The position numbers and the translations under genes are program-made. 64,000 bases of DNA from Ruminococcus sp. (GTDB lineage: Bacteria > Bacillota > Clostridia > Oscillospirales > Ruminococcaceae): contig JAFUAO010000097.1 of assembly GCA_017460665.1 (NCBI GenBank), positions 1 through 64,000 on the forward strand, read 5' to 3'. Of this stretch, positions 9,765 to 17,880 are shown piece after piece. Within the stretch, counting starts at the first letter, position 1; each line of letters begins with the position of its first letter. The notes below the pieces were generated by a model. That model was given only the letters and a program-made list of their open reading frames with translations, was not told the origin of the DNA and made no database searches.

Positions 9765-10261
9765 CTGCGTCTCCTTCTGCGCTGTCTTTTGAGCCTCTTC
9801 TGCTTCTCACGGATCTTCCTTGCACGCTCGGCGATGAGCCTGTCTCTGATCTCGTCGTCAAGGATAAAGTCGAAGTCGTCGTCGGGGTAGTCGAACTCCT
9901 CGTCCTCCAGCTCCTCGTCGTCCACGTCCTCGATGTCGTCGTCACGTCTTTTGCGCCGTCTCTCGCCCTCAGCGTGAGGCAGGTAGAAGCAGGGGATTCC
10001 TGCCAGTATCAGTACGCCGCCGAAGATCAGCAGCGGCATGGTCAGAGAGAGCTCTGCCCTTGCCTTTTTTTCGGGAGGCGCCTCAGCGTCCGAGATCTCG
10101 TCCTCATCAAGGATCTGGCTCTCGAAGCCGCCTGAGTTCTCCTCCGCCAGCCTCTGGCTGCGCCTTACAGCGTAGGCTCCTCCTCCCATGAGCAGAAGAG
10201 CGCCTGTGATGATGAGCAGCAGCCCCATGAGCTGCATCCCGCTAAGTCTTATTTTCTCCAT
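9761..10261 (-). CDS. Uncharacterised two-TM protein with acidic then basic tail
   Basis: The 166-aa product has TM segments near 10-29 and 74-92, a short acidic loop between them, then a strongly charged cytoplasmic tail: an Asp/Glu-rich block (about 106-135) followed by a Lys/Arg-rich block ending in six arginines. The charge layout is reminiscent of polypeptide or nucleic-acid contact, but no function is claimed. It heads the three-gene group between ilvC and ilvD and is translationally coupled to the next gene. Confidence 0.7.
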   Translation of the reverse strand: MEKIRLSGMQLMGLLLIITGALLLMGGGAYAVRRSQRLAEENSGGFESQILDEDEISDAEAPPEKKARAELSLTMPLLIFGGVLILAGIPCFYLPHAEGERRRKRRDDDIEDVDDEELEDEEFDYPDDDFDFILDDEIRDRLIAERARKIREKQKRLKRQRRRRRR

Positions 10262-10294
10262 ACCATTTCCCTCTTTTCTGTCTATTCAGAAATA

Positions 10295-10327
10295 CCCCCT
10301 GAGCCGGTCCTAAACTGCGTCAGGGGG
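10295..10327. terminator. Hairpin between ilvC and the unknown membrane genes
   Basis: An 8-bp inverted repeat (CCCCCTGA/TCAGGGGG) with a 17-nt loop lies downstream of ilvC and upstream of the 10261 gene. The T tract on the minus side is weak (TATTTCT), so it may be a leaky terminator or a 5' UTR structure. Confidence 0.45.
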
Positions 10328-10358
10328 GTCTTTCTGTTAACAGAATATTAACAAATTA

Positions 10359-10394
10359 TTGTGATAATGTTGTGAAAATGTGATGATATTGTGA
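10359..10394. promoter_or_regulatory. Four TTGTGA-like repeats in AT-rich spacer
   Basis: TTGTGA, TTGTGA, ATGTGA and TTGTGA begin at 10359, 10370, 10378 and 10389. The 11-8-11 spacing makes two pairs, each on one helical turn. They lie about 100-135 bp upstream of the 10261 start and could be a regulator site, though the spacer is AT-rich and no firm promoter is seen. Confidence 0.35.
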
Positions 10395-10490
10395 AGAAAA
10401 TATGAACAGAGTTTTAATATTCTCTTAATTTTCTACCCTATGTATAAGAATTTTCACAACACCAAGGAAAATGGCAGGCTATATATACTC

Positions 10491-11531
<1,041 letters not shown>

Positions 11532-11562
11532 TTACTCCTTTTGTTATTATTTCAGCCGTGTG

Positions 11563-11632
11563 CCTTTAGCCTACAGCCTTTAGCTGTCTGCTTTAGCAGC
11601 TAACGGCTAAGGGCTAAGGGCTATCGGCTAAT
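11563..11632. repeat. Iterated TTAGCC / GGCTAA word repeat
   Basis: Between ilvN and ilvC the words AGCCTTTAGC, TAACGGCTAA, GGGCTAAGGGCTA and CGGCTAA recur and can fold into an imperfect hairpin (TTTAGCTG/CAGCTAA). Related words occur at 14540-14570 and 45217. Confidence 0.55.
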
Positions 11633-12136
11633 TTACTTAGTTTTGAGACAATTGTCGCCACGCTCGATAGCGACGATGCCCGTGCGGCACATCTCCATGA
11701 TGCCGTAGGGCTTCATGAGCTCGATGAAGGCGTCGATCTTTGAGGTCTCGCCGGTGAGCTCACAGATAAGGGCCGTCGTGGAGTAGTCCACGATCTTCGA
11801 GCGGAAGATCTCAACGGCTGTCATTATATCCTGACGGGTATTGGGGGTGTTCTTCACCTTTATAAGGAGGAGCTCCCTGATAACGGTCTCGCCGGGATCC
11901 AGGACCTCCACCTCCTTGACGTCGTGGAGCTTCTCTAGCTGCTTGAGTATACGCATCTTCAGGTCATCGTTCCCGTGGAAGGCCACGGTTATCCGGGAAA
12001 AGCCGCTGGTCTCGGTCTCGCCCACCGTAAGGCTGTCGATGTTGAAGCCACGGCGTGTGAACATTCCCGATACTCTTGAGAGCACACCTGAGATATTCGA
12101 CACGATAACGCCGATAACATACTGGTTGTTTTCCAT
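11633..12136 (-). CDS. ilvN: Acetolactate synthase small (regulatory) subunit
   Basis: The 167-aa subunit begins with an ACT domain (VIGVIVSNISGVLSRVSGMF) and has the longer IlvH-type C-terminal half. In this family it binds valine and gives feedback inhibition of the catalytic subunit. ATG 12136 is preceded by GAGGTGA. It follows ilvB by 10 bp. Confidence 0.96.
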   Translation of the reverse strand: MENNQYVIGVIVSNISGVLSRVSGMFTRRGFNIDSLTVGETETSGFSRITVAFHGNDDLKMRILKQLEKLHDVKEVEVLDPGETVIRELLLIKVKNTPNTRQDIMTAVEIFRSKIVDYSTTALICELTGETSKIDAFIELMKPYGIMEMCRTGIVAIERGDNCLKTK

Positions 12137-12146
12137 TGCCGTCACC

Positions 12147-13886
12147 TCACTTTATCTCTGTGATCATGTCATCTATGGAGCCTCCGGGAGGCAGCATAGG
12201 AAGTACGAACTCATCGCAGTCAACAGCGCAGTCGATAACGAAGGGCCCGTCATATCCGAAGGCCTGCTCCAGAGCGCTGTCCAGCTCCTCCTTGGTGGAA
12301 GCTCTTGCTCCCCTTGCACCGAAGGCCTCAGCCAGCTTCACGAAGTCGGTGGCTCTGTTGAGGGTGGTGTTGGAGTAGTGCTTATCGAAGAACAGGGTCT
12401 GCCACTGTCTTACCATGCCCAGCACGCCGTTGTTCATGATCACCACGATAACGGGAGCTCCCTGAGAGACAGCCGTCGCCAGCTCGTTCAAATTCATGCC
12501 GAAGCTGCCGTCGCCGGTGAAAAGGACAGAGCGTCTGCCGGTAGCGATATTGGCACCGATCGCAGCTCCCAGGCCGTAGCCCATAGTTCCCAGACCGCCG
12601 CTGGTCAGGAAGGTCCTTGGCTTTTTCAGGGGATAGCGCTGAGCGGCCCACATCTGGTGCTGGCCAACGTCGGTAACGATGATGTCGCTCTCACCGGCCT
12701 TTGCGCTGACTGCATCGACGATAGCGTATGGGGTCAGCCTCTGCTCCGCCGGAACGCCCTGCTTATCGCAGGTCTCGGTGCAGTTCGAGCAGTTCTTCTC
12801 ATAGGAGAGGGCAAGGGCCCTTTCAAGGCGGACCTGCTCCTCCTTCCTCAGCTCAGCGACACGGGCGTTCCACTCCGGACGCTCCTTCTCCTCCGCCATA
12901 GCGGTAAGGCGCTCCAGAGCGTCACGGATGTCGCCCTGTATCGAGAGGTCCGAGGTGATGTTCTTGTCCAGCTCGGCTGAGTCTATGTCGATGTGGATCA
13001 TGCTGAAATTCCTGTTGAAGCGCTCCTTGTTGCCGGTGGCACGGTCGGAGAACCTTGCTCCCAGAGCGATCACCAGATCGGCCTCGTCCTGAGCAACAGA
13101 CGAAGCGAAGTGGCCGTGCATACCGTTCATGCCCAGGAAGAGCGGGTGGTCGAAGGGAACTGCGGAAAGTCCCATCAGCGAGCAGCCCATAGGTGCGTCG
13201 ATCAGCTCAGCAAAGCGTATCAGCGCAGCCGAGGCCTTGCCAGAGATCACGCCTCCGCCGAAGTAGATGTAGGGGCGCTCCGCCCGGCTTATCATCTCCG
13301 CAGCCCGGCGCAGCTTCATATCCGAGGCGAAGCTCAGCGGATAGGGCCGCACGGGGTCTGGCTTGGCCTCAAAGCCCCAGAGGGCAGTCTGAACGTCCTT
13401 GGGTATGTCCACCAGAACGGGTCCCGGTCTGTCGGACTTGGCGATCTTGAAGGCCGTGCGGAGGGTGTCCGCCAGCTCTCTAACGTCCTTCACGATGAAG
13501 TTGTGCTTGGTGACGGGCATGGTCACGCCGACGATGTCCACCTCCTGGAAGCTGTCCCTGCCGATCAGTGAGCAGGGGACGTTCCCGGTGATAGCCACCA
13601 TGGGGACAGAGTCCAGATAGGCCGTAGCTATGCCTGTCACAAGGTTAGTAGCTCCCGGGCCGGAGGTGGCGATCACAACGCCCACCTTTCCTGTTGCCCT
13701 TGCGTAGCCGTCGGCTGCGTGAGCAGCGCCCTGCTCGTGGGCAGAGAGCACATGACGGATCCTGTCACGGCTGAGGTAGAGCTCGTCGAAGAGGTTTATG
13801 ACCTGGCCTCCGGGGTATCCAAAGACCGTATCGCAGCCCTGCTCGATCAGAGTCTCAACAACTATCTTAGCGCCTGAGATCTTCAT
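12147..13886 (-). CDS. ilvB: Acetolactate synthase large (catalytic) subunit
   Basis: The 579-aa thiamine-diphosphate enzyme condenses pyruvate with pyruvate or 2-oxobutanoate, the first common step to valine/leucine and isoleucine. The catalytic glutamate is in LSAHEQGAAHAADGYAR, and the ThDP/Mg motif is GDGSFGMN ending in MNN. ATG 13886 (MKISGAK) has AAAAGG nine bases upstream; the ATG at 13904 has none. It is the first enzyme gene behind the leader peptide and attenuator described at 13944-14110. Confidence 0.97.
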   Translation of the reverse strand: MKISGAKIVVETLIEQGCDTVFGYPGGQVINLFDELYLSRDRIRHVLSAHEQGAAHAADGYARATGKVGVVIATSGPGATNLVTGIATAYLDSVPMVAITGNVPCSLIGRDSFQEVDIVGVTMPVTKHNFIVKDVRELADTLRTAFKIAKSDRPGPVLVDIPKDVQTALWGFEAKPDPVRPYPLSFASDMKLRRAAEMISRAERPYIYFGGGVISGKASAALIRFAELIDAPMGCSLMGLSAVPFDHPLFLGMNGMHGHFASSVAQDEADLVIALGARFSDRATGNKERFNRNFSMIHIDIDSAELDKNITSDLSIQGDIRDALERLTAMAEEKERPEWNARVAELRKEEQVRLERALALSYEKNCSNCTETCDKQGVPAEQRLTPYAIVDAVSAKAGESDIIVTDVGQHQMWAAQRYPLKKPRTFLTSGGLGTMGYGLGAAIGANIATGRRSVLFTGDGSFGMNLNELATAVSQGAPVIVVIMNNGVLGMVRQWQTLFFDKHYSNTTLNRATDFVKLAEAFGARGARASTKEELDSALEQAFGYDGPFVIDCAVDCDEFVLPMLPPGGSIDDMITEIK

Positions 13887-13924
13887 ATCATCATTCCTTT
13901 TCAAATGGGATAAATTTCGTGCTT

Positions 13925-14053
13925 AACGTCGCTGACCGGATAACAAAAAATCGGGCTCTGCGCCCGATAAAGCTCCCGTTGCTCAAATGTACATAGATAG
14001 TATCAAGCAAAAGGTACAAGGGCACAGTGATAAAGGCGGCAGTCAGCGACGTT
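13925..14053 (-). promoter_or_regulatory. Long inverted repeat enclosing the ilv attenuator
   Basis: A perfect 12-bp complement, AACGTCGCTGAC in the leader-peptide codons (14042-14053) and its partner at 13925-13936 upstream of the ilvB ribosome site, encloses the terminator. It can only form once RNA polymerase has passed the terminator, so any role would be on RNA stability or ilvB translation. Its meaning is unproven. Confidence 0.5.
13944..13968 (-). terminator. Attenuator terminator of the ilvB operon
   Basis: A perfect 7-bp stem (ATCGGGC/GCCCGAT) with a 5-nt loop is followed by six U. It lies 34 bp after the leader-peptide stop and 58 bp before ilvB. A competing 8-bp pairing is visible: CTGTGCCC (14020-14027, late leader codons) with GGGCGCAG, which is the 5' arm and loop of the terminator. 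That could be the antiterminator. Confidence 0.75.
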
Positions 14054-14110
14054 GATGACTGCGCCGTAAATAATGACGATACGGGAATTATTTATCACCG
14101 TTCTCATCAT
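14003..14110 (-). CDS. ilv operon leader peptide (attenuation)
   Basis: This 35-codon ORF starts with two ATG codons behind a good site (AAAGGAGCGGTGA) just after the promoter. Its residues include five Ile, five Val and two Leu; the core reads RIVIIYGAVINVA. It ends 34 bp before a terminator that precedes ilvB. The arrangement is that of a ribosome-stalling leader peptide: slow decoding at Ile/Val codons would free CTGTGCCC (14020-14027) to disrupt the terminator. It is too short to be called by ordinary gene finding. The regulatory role is inferred. Confidence 0.75.
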   Translation of the reverse strand: MMRTVINNSRIVIIYGAVINVADCRLYHCALVPFA

Positions 14111-14140
14111 TCACCGCTCCTTTGCTCAATAGTTATATAT

Positions 14141-14169
14141 ATAATAACACTTTGCGGCGCCAAAATCAA
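14141..14169 (-). promoter_or_regulatory. Promoter of the ilv leader and ilvBNC
   Basis: TTGATT (14164-14169), 17 bp, TATTAT (14141-14146). The expected start near 14134 leaves a short 5' end before the leader-peptide ribosome site. Confidence 0.75.
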
Positions 14170-14298
14170 TAAGGAGCGGAGTATTTCCAGATATTTTAGG
14201 CATAGTCTACAGTTTTCAACAGGTAAAATAGTGCAATATTTCGTGTTGTATGATCCACGGTATCGGTGGTATACTAAACACGAAGGGAGCGATGCGAT

Positions 14299-14532
14299 CT
14301 GATCCGGATATATTCTGCCGACACCTGCATCTGGTGCCGGAAAATGAAGAGCTATCTAACAGAAAAGGGCGTGGGGTTCCGGTCTTTGGACGCCGCCGAT
14401 CCGGAGAACGCCGAGGCGATCTTCCGTATGACCGGGCAAAGGGGCTTCCCCGTCACCGTTATCGGCACCAGAGCCGTTGTGGGCTATGATACCGAGGCAG
14501 TTGACAAGGCGCTGGAGGAGATCAGCTTTTAG
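14299..14532 (+). CDS. Glutaredoxin family protein, apparent CTG start
   Basis: The frame gives a 77-aa glutaredoxin-like protein: IRIYSADTCIWCRKM with a CIWC redox site (about residues 10-13), the cis-Pro segment QRGFPVTVIG, and a terminal helix (DTEAVDKALEEI). This is full NrdH/Grx length. No ATG, GTG or TTG lies before the active site. CTG 14299 sits nine bases after AAGGGAG and gives a family-like MIRIYS start. The only other start, ATG 14346-region Met, would remove the redox site. The ATG at 14292 is in another frame, so a small frameshift is the alternative. It lies alone between the divergent ilv promoter and the lipoprotein genes. Confidence 0.7.
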   Translation: MIRIYSADTCIWCRKMKSYLTEKGVGFRSLDAADPENAEAIFRMTGQRGFPVTVIGTRAVVGYDTEAVDKALEEISF

Positions 14533-14661
14533 GGCAGAGCCGTTGGCCTTTAGCTGACGGCTCCGGCCTACATATTTTTTTCTTTTAACAACAAAAACCT
14601 TCGTCTTTTTCTCCTCCAAAATTCACTATAGTATATACAGCATTCTTTCGAGGTGGTACAT

Positions 14662-16080
14662 ATGAAAAGAAAATACTTCGCACTTTTGCTGGCAGTCACC
14701 GTTGTTTTGGGCGGCTGCTCGCTGAAAAAGACCGACAGTCAGCCAGACGATCTTCCGGAGGACACGACCTCTGAAGAGCCTCAGGAGGAGCCGGAGTTCT
14801 TAGAGCTCACCGACGAGGACTTCACTAAAGTGGACCTGAACCTGAACATCTCCGAGGATCCGCCCCCGGTGGAGATCCACCGTGCCGATCTTGGAGACCT
14901 GGACTTCGGCCAGCGTATGTCTCCCTGCAAGGAGCCCGAATACCGTGACGCCACGATCCAGGCCTTTATCCAGCCCAACATCGATTTCATGAACGAGCAC
15001 GACAACGGTATGTCCGAGGAGGACATCGAAAGCTGGCGCAATGAGCTCTATGCCCGCTGTGAGATGCCCTCCTACGGCGACACCTACGGCTACACCACTG
15101 ACGGCGAGAAGCTCTACTGCATAAAGAACTTCGACGACATCTGCGGCGAACACGATACGGTAGTCTTCTCCGTGGACCTTGATACCTCAGAGATAAAGGA
15201 GCTCTGTGCCCACGAGGACCCCGTGGAGCCCGACCGCATGGGCACGCTCTACTGCGTCCGGGATAAGCTGATCTACATCAGCCTTGAGCCCTCCGGCGAG
15301 CAAAACCAAAACGGCTGGAACACCTACATCGGCCGCCTCATGGCCATAGACACCGAGACCGGCCAGACCAGCGAGCTCTGCTCCGGAGACTTTGAAATGA
15401 TCTACAGCGTCAGCGGCAGCAAGATCATACTCAACAAAAACGACTACCACGGGGACGGGGACAGCGCCGACTACACCTTCTCAGAGTACGACATAGATAC
15501 CGGACAGCTCACCGAGCTCTACTCCGGCACCTACGCCATCCAGAACGAAGGCCTCGACGTTTTCTTTGAGATCAGCGGCGGAAAGCTCTACCGCTTCGAG
15601 ATGGACTACGCCAATAACACCACCACGATCATCTCCGATAACTATAAAGTGACGGTGGATATGTGCAAGAACGTCTCCTTCCGGGGAGCCACCAAGGACA
15701 AGATCATGATCGTGAACGAGGAATACTCCACCTACATGACCAGCGACCGGAAGCTCTACACCTACGACCTGAACACAAGGGAGTGCCTTGTCTCCAGCTT
15801 CAACGGCTACGGCAGGACGATCGAGCAGGTAGGCGACGCTTTACTGGCTATCCCTCAGAACTCCTCCACATACAAGAGCCCGTTCTACTACATCATGCCA
15901 CAGATCGGCACGGCCTTCCAGGTGGAAGATATGAGCTACAACACCTACTGCAATATCAGCGGCGATACCGCATTCATCATAGAAGAGGGCGACACTTACA
16001 CATACTACGAGTACGGCAGAGTTGAAAGAGACCCCGGCAGCACTAAGCTGTACTGGTTCGACATTAGCGAGGAGCGATGA
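14662..16080 (+). CDS. Lipoprotein, first of a tandem paralogous pair
   Basis: The 472-aa exported protein has a signal peptide with lipobox LGGC (cysteine near residue 19), then an acidic low-complexity linker and a long domain rich in short Tyr/Asp strands (LYCIKNFDD, KLYRFEMD, KLYTYDL), suggestive of a beta-propeller. The domain is a guess from the repeats of hydrophobic strands. ATG 14662 with GAGGTGG upstream is better than GTG 14653. It shares the block LSPCK/MSPCK and ELT-DEDFT with the next gene, so the two arose by duplication. No function is known to me. Confidence 0.8.
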   Translation: MKRKYFALLLAVTVVLGGCSLKKTDSQPDDLPEDTTSEEPQEEPEFLELTDEDFTKVDLNLNISEDPPPVEIHRADLGDLDFGQRMSPCKEPEYRDATIQAFIQPNIDFMNEHDNGMSEEDIESWRNELYARCEMPSYGDTYGYTTDGEKLYCIKNFDDICGEHDTVVFSVDLDTSEIKELCAHEDPVEPDRMGTLYCVRDKLIYISLEPSGEQNQNGWNTYIGRLMAIDTETGQTSELCSGDFEMIYSVSGSKIILNKNDYHGDGDSADYTFSEYDIDTGQLTELYSGTYAIQNEGLDVFFEISGGKLYRFEMDYANNTTTIISDNYKVTVDMCKNVSFRGATKDKIMIVNEEYSTYMTSDRKLYTYDLNTRECLVSSFNGYGRTIEQVGDALLAIPQNSSTYKSPFYYIMPQIGTAFQVEDMSYNTYCNISGDTAFIIEEGDTYTYYEYGRVERDPGSTKLYWFDISEER

Positions 16081-16081
16081 T

Positions 16082-17476
16082 ATGAAAGGATATTTACTTA
16101 GAGCAGCAGCTCTACTGTCGGCGGCGGCTATGCTCACCGGCTGTTCACTTACCAAAACGAGCAGCTCCGAGGAGACCTTCATCTCAGAGGAGAGCATTCC
16201 GGAGGAGCCCGTTTTTCAGGAGCTCACCGAGGAGGACTTCACTGAGATCAGCGTCAATATCTCTGTGAACGAGGCAGCAGATCTGCCGATAGAGATGCAC
16301 AGGCTGGAAATGAACAACGTGGACTTCGGCGAAAGGCTCTCCCCCTGCAAAAAGGAGGAGGTCCGTGATGAGTTCATACAGGCGGAGCTGGATCAGAATT
16401 ACTCCCGCTGGAACGAGGAAGCTGTCGAATACCAGCGCAATTACCTAACGGATATCTGCTCCATACCCAATAAGGGGCAGGTCTGGCTGGGCGCCCTCCA
16501 CGAGGATACGGCCTATTATGCGGTGTTCTTCGACGACCTTTGCGACGTCGGGAGCCTTTTCGGTCATGAGTGGGCGATCTTCTCCTGCGACACCGAGACC
16601 GGCAGGGCCCAGGAGCTCTGGACCTACTCCTCCACCGACGAGAGGGCCCACATCGAAAACATGAGATACTGTCAGGGCAGGCTCTACTTCATCATCGGCT
16701 ATTACGACCATTTCGAGGAGCTCTCCGGCGGTTCCGGCCGGATCGTCACCCGTGAGTCCTTCATGGAGCTGGATCTTGCCTCAGGCCAGGCCCGTGAGAT
16801 CGCTGCTCAGATGAGCACCGATGACGGCCAGTTCGGTTACTTCCTCGACACCCAGGACGACAGGCTGATCATGGCCGTGTATAACGCAGCCGGCTCCCAA
16901 AGCGACCTGATCATGACTCTCCGTGAGTACGACCCCCAGACCGGCAGCTTCACCGATATAGTCAGCGGCAGCGGCCTGAGCACGCCCTACTGCGGCAGCA
17001 AGGGCATCGTCTACGCCGAAGAGACCGACGACCGCAAGACCCGTGTGGTCACTGAATGGTACACCCTAGAGACAGGCTCCAGCGCAAATATCGCTGCCGC
17101 CGACGAGCACAGGTGCTACCTCCACGGGACAGACACCTACGGCTCCACGATACTCTACTGCTACGATGTGGACAAGCATGAGAAGTACACTCTGAATTCC
17201 TCCGGCATAGGCTCTTTACGAGCGATCTCCGGCAGCTGTATCGTTACCTCTACCGGGCTTTTCTCCTACTGCCTTATCCCGGACCTTGGAGCAGCCTTCC
17301 CCATTGCCGGCGAGCAGGCCAGCTCCATGACCCACCACGACGGCAGCCGTGCCTACTTCGGGAACTACGGACAGTACCAAGGAAGGAACTACTACTCCGA
17401 CGAGACCGGTCATATCAGTCTCGATGTCAAGCCCGAAACTACCCAGGACCTGACCATTACATGGTTCGAGTCATAA
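16082..17476 (+). CDS. Lipoprotein, second of a tandem paralogous pair
   Basis: The 464-aa lipoprotein has lipobox LTGC near residue 20. It aligns with the preceding protein from the post-signal segment (QELTEEDFTEISVNI, DFGERLSPCK) through the strand-rich body, but is quite diverged. ATG 16082 is one base past the upstream stop with GGAG before it; the longer frame from 16022 lies inside the neighbour and has no site. A terminator at 17490 ends the pair. Confidence 0.8.
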   Translation: MKGYLLRAAALLSAAAMLTGCSLTKTSSSEETFISEESIPEEPVFQELTEEDFTEISVNISVNEAADLPIEMHRLEMNNVDFGERLSPCKKEEVRDEFIQAELDQNYSRWNEEAVEYQRNYLTDICSIPNKGQVWLGALHEDTAYYAVFFDDLCDVGSLFGHEWAIFSCDTETGRAQELWTYSSTDERAHIENMRYCQGRLYFIIGYYDHFEELSGGSGRIVTRESFMELDLASGQAREIAAQMSTDDGQFGYFLDTQDDRLIMAVYNAAGSQSDLIMTLREYDPQTGSFTDIVSGSGLSTPYCGSKGIVYAEETDDRKTRVVTEWYTLETGSSANIAAADEHRCYLHGTDTYGSTILYCYDVDKHEKYTLNSSGIGSLRAISGSCIVTSTGLFSYCLIPDLGAAFPIAGEQASSMTHHDGSRAYFGNYGQYQGRNYYSDETGHISLDVKPETTQDLTITWFES

Positions 17477-17489
17477 AACCTCTGACTTA

Positions 17490-17519
17490 CCGGCGTTCAT
17501 CTGAGCGCCGGGCTTTTTT
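17490..17519 (+). terminator. Terminator of the lipoprotein pair
   Basis: Stem CCGGCG/CGCCGG with a 10-nt loop, followed by GC and six T, 13 bp after the second lipoprotein stop. Confidence 0.8.
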
Positions 17520-17880
17520 GCACATGAGCGTTTTTCGTTGCCGCTCAGCGGCAAGGCTCACCTAATGGACCGGTGGAAGGGGACGCTCTCTGCTAAAGCA
17601 TATAGCATCGCCAGCCAAATCATAGATTTGGGGCGCTGCTTATCTTGCAGAGCGTCCCCTCTTGAAAAACAGTCTCCCAGACTGTTTTTCAATTCACCCC
17701 TTGCAGATGCGCCTTCGTATGGAGAGTTTCGCCCTCTGCGGAGGGCGACCAGAGGCTCTGCCTCTGGACTCCGCAAGCCTTTGAAAAGGCCCCCTCGAAA
17801 CTTTTCATTGCAATTTGTCATTCAAACTTTTTCGGATCCGTCCGCCGTCAGGCGGACACCGCAACTCTCAACTCTCAACT
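17520..17880. repeat. Hairpin-rich intergenic island after leuA
   Basis: No gene is seen in this 340-bp stretch. It is a string of perfect hairpins: GGGGACGCTCT with AGAGCGTCCCC (17579/17650), TTGAAAAACAGTCT with AGACTGTTTTTCAA (17661-17692), CGCCCTC/GAGGGCG, CCAGAGGC/GCCTCTGG, and GTCCGCC/GGCGGAC. It ends in a CAACTCTCAACTCTCAACT array (17862-17880). The last module also occurs at 21383 and 50579. Confidence 0.7.

Noticed and set aside
11841..12980. 379-aa plus frame opposite ilvN/ilvB
   Set aside because: Antisense shadow of two clear genes in GC-rich DNA; no ribosome site or recognisable protein pattern.
13905..14110. T-box considered upstream of ilvB
   Set aside because: No TGGTACC-type core is present; a leader peptide and terminator explain the region better.
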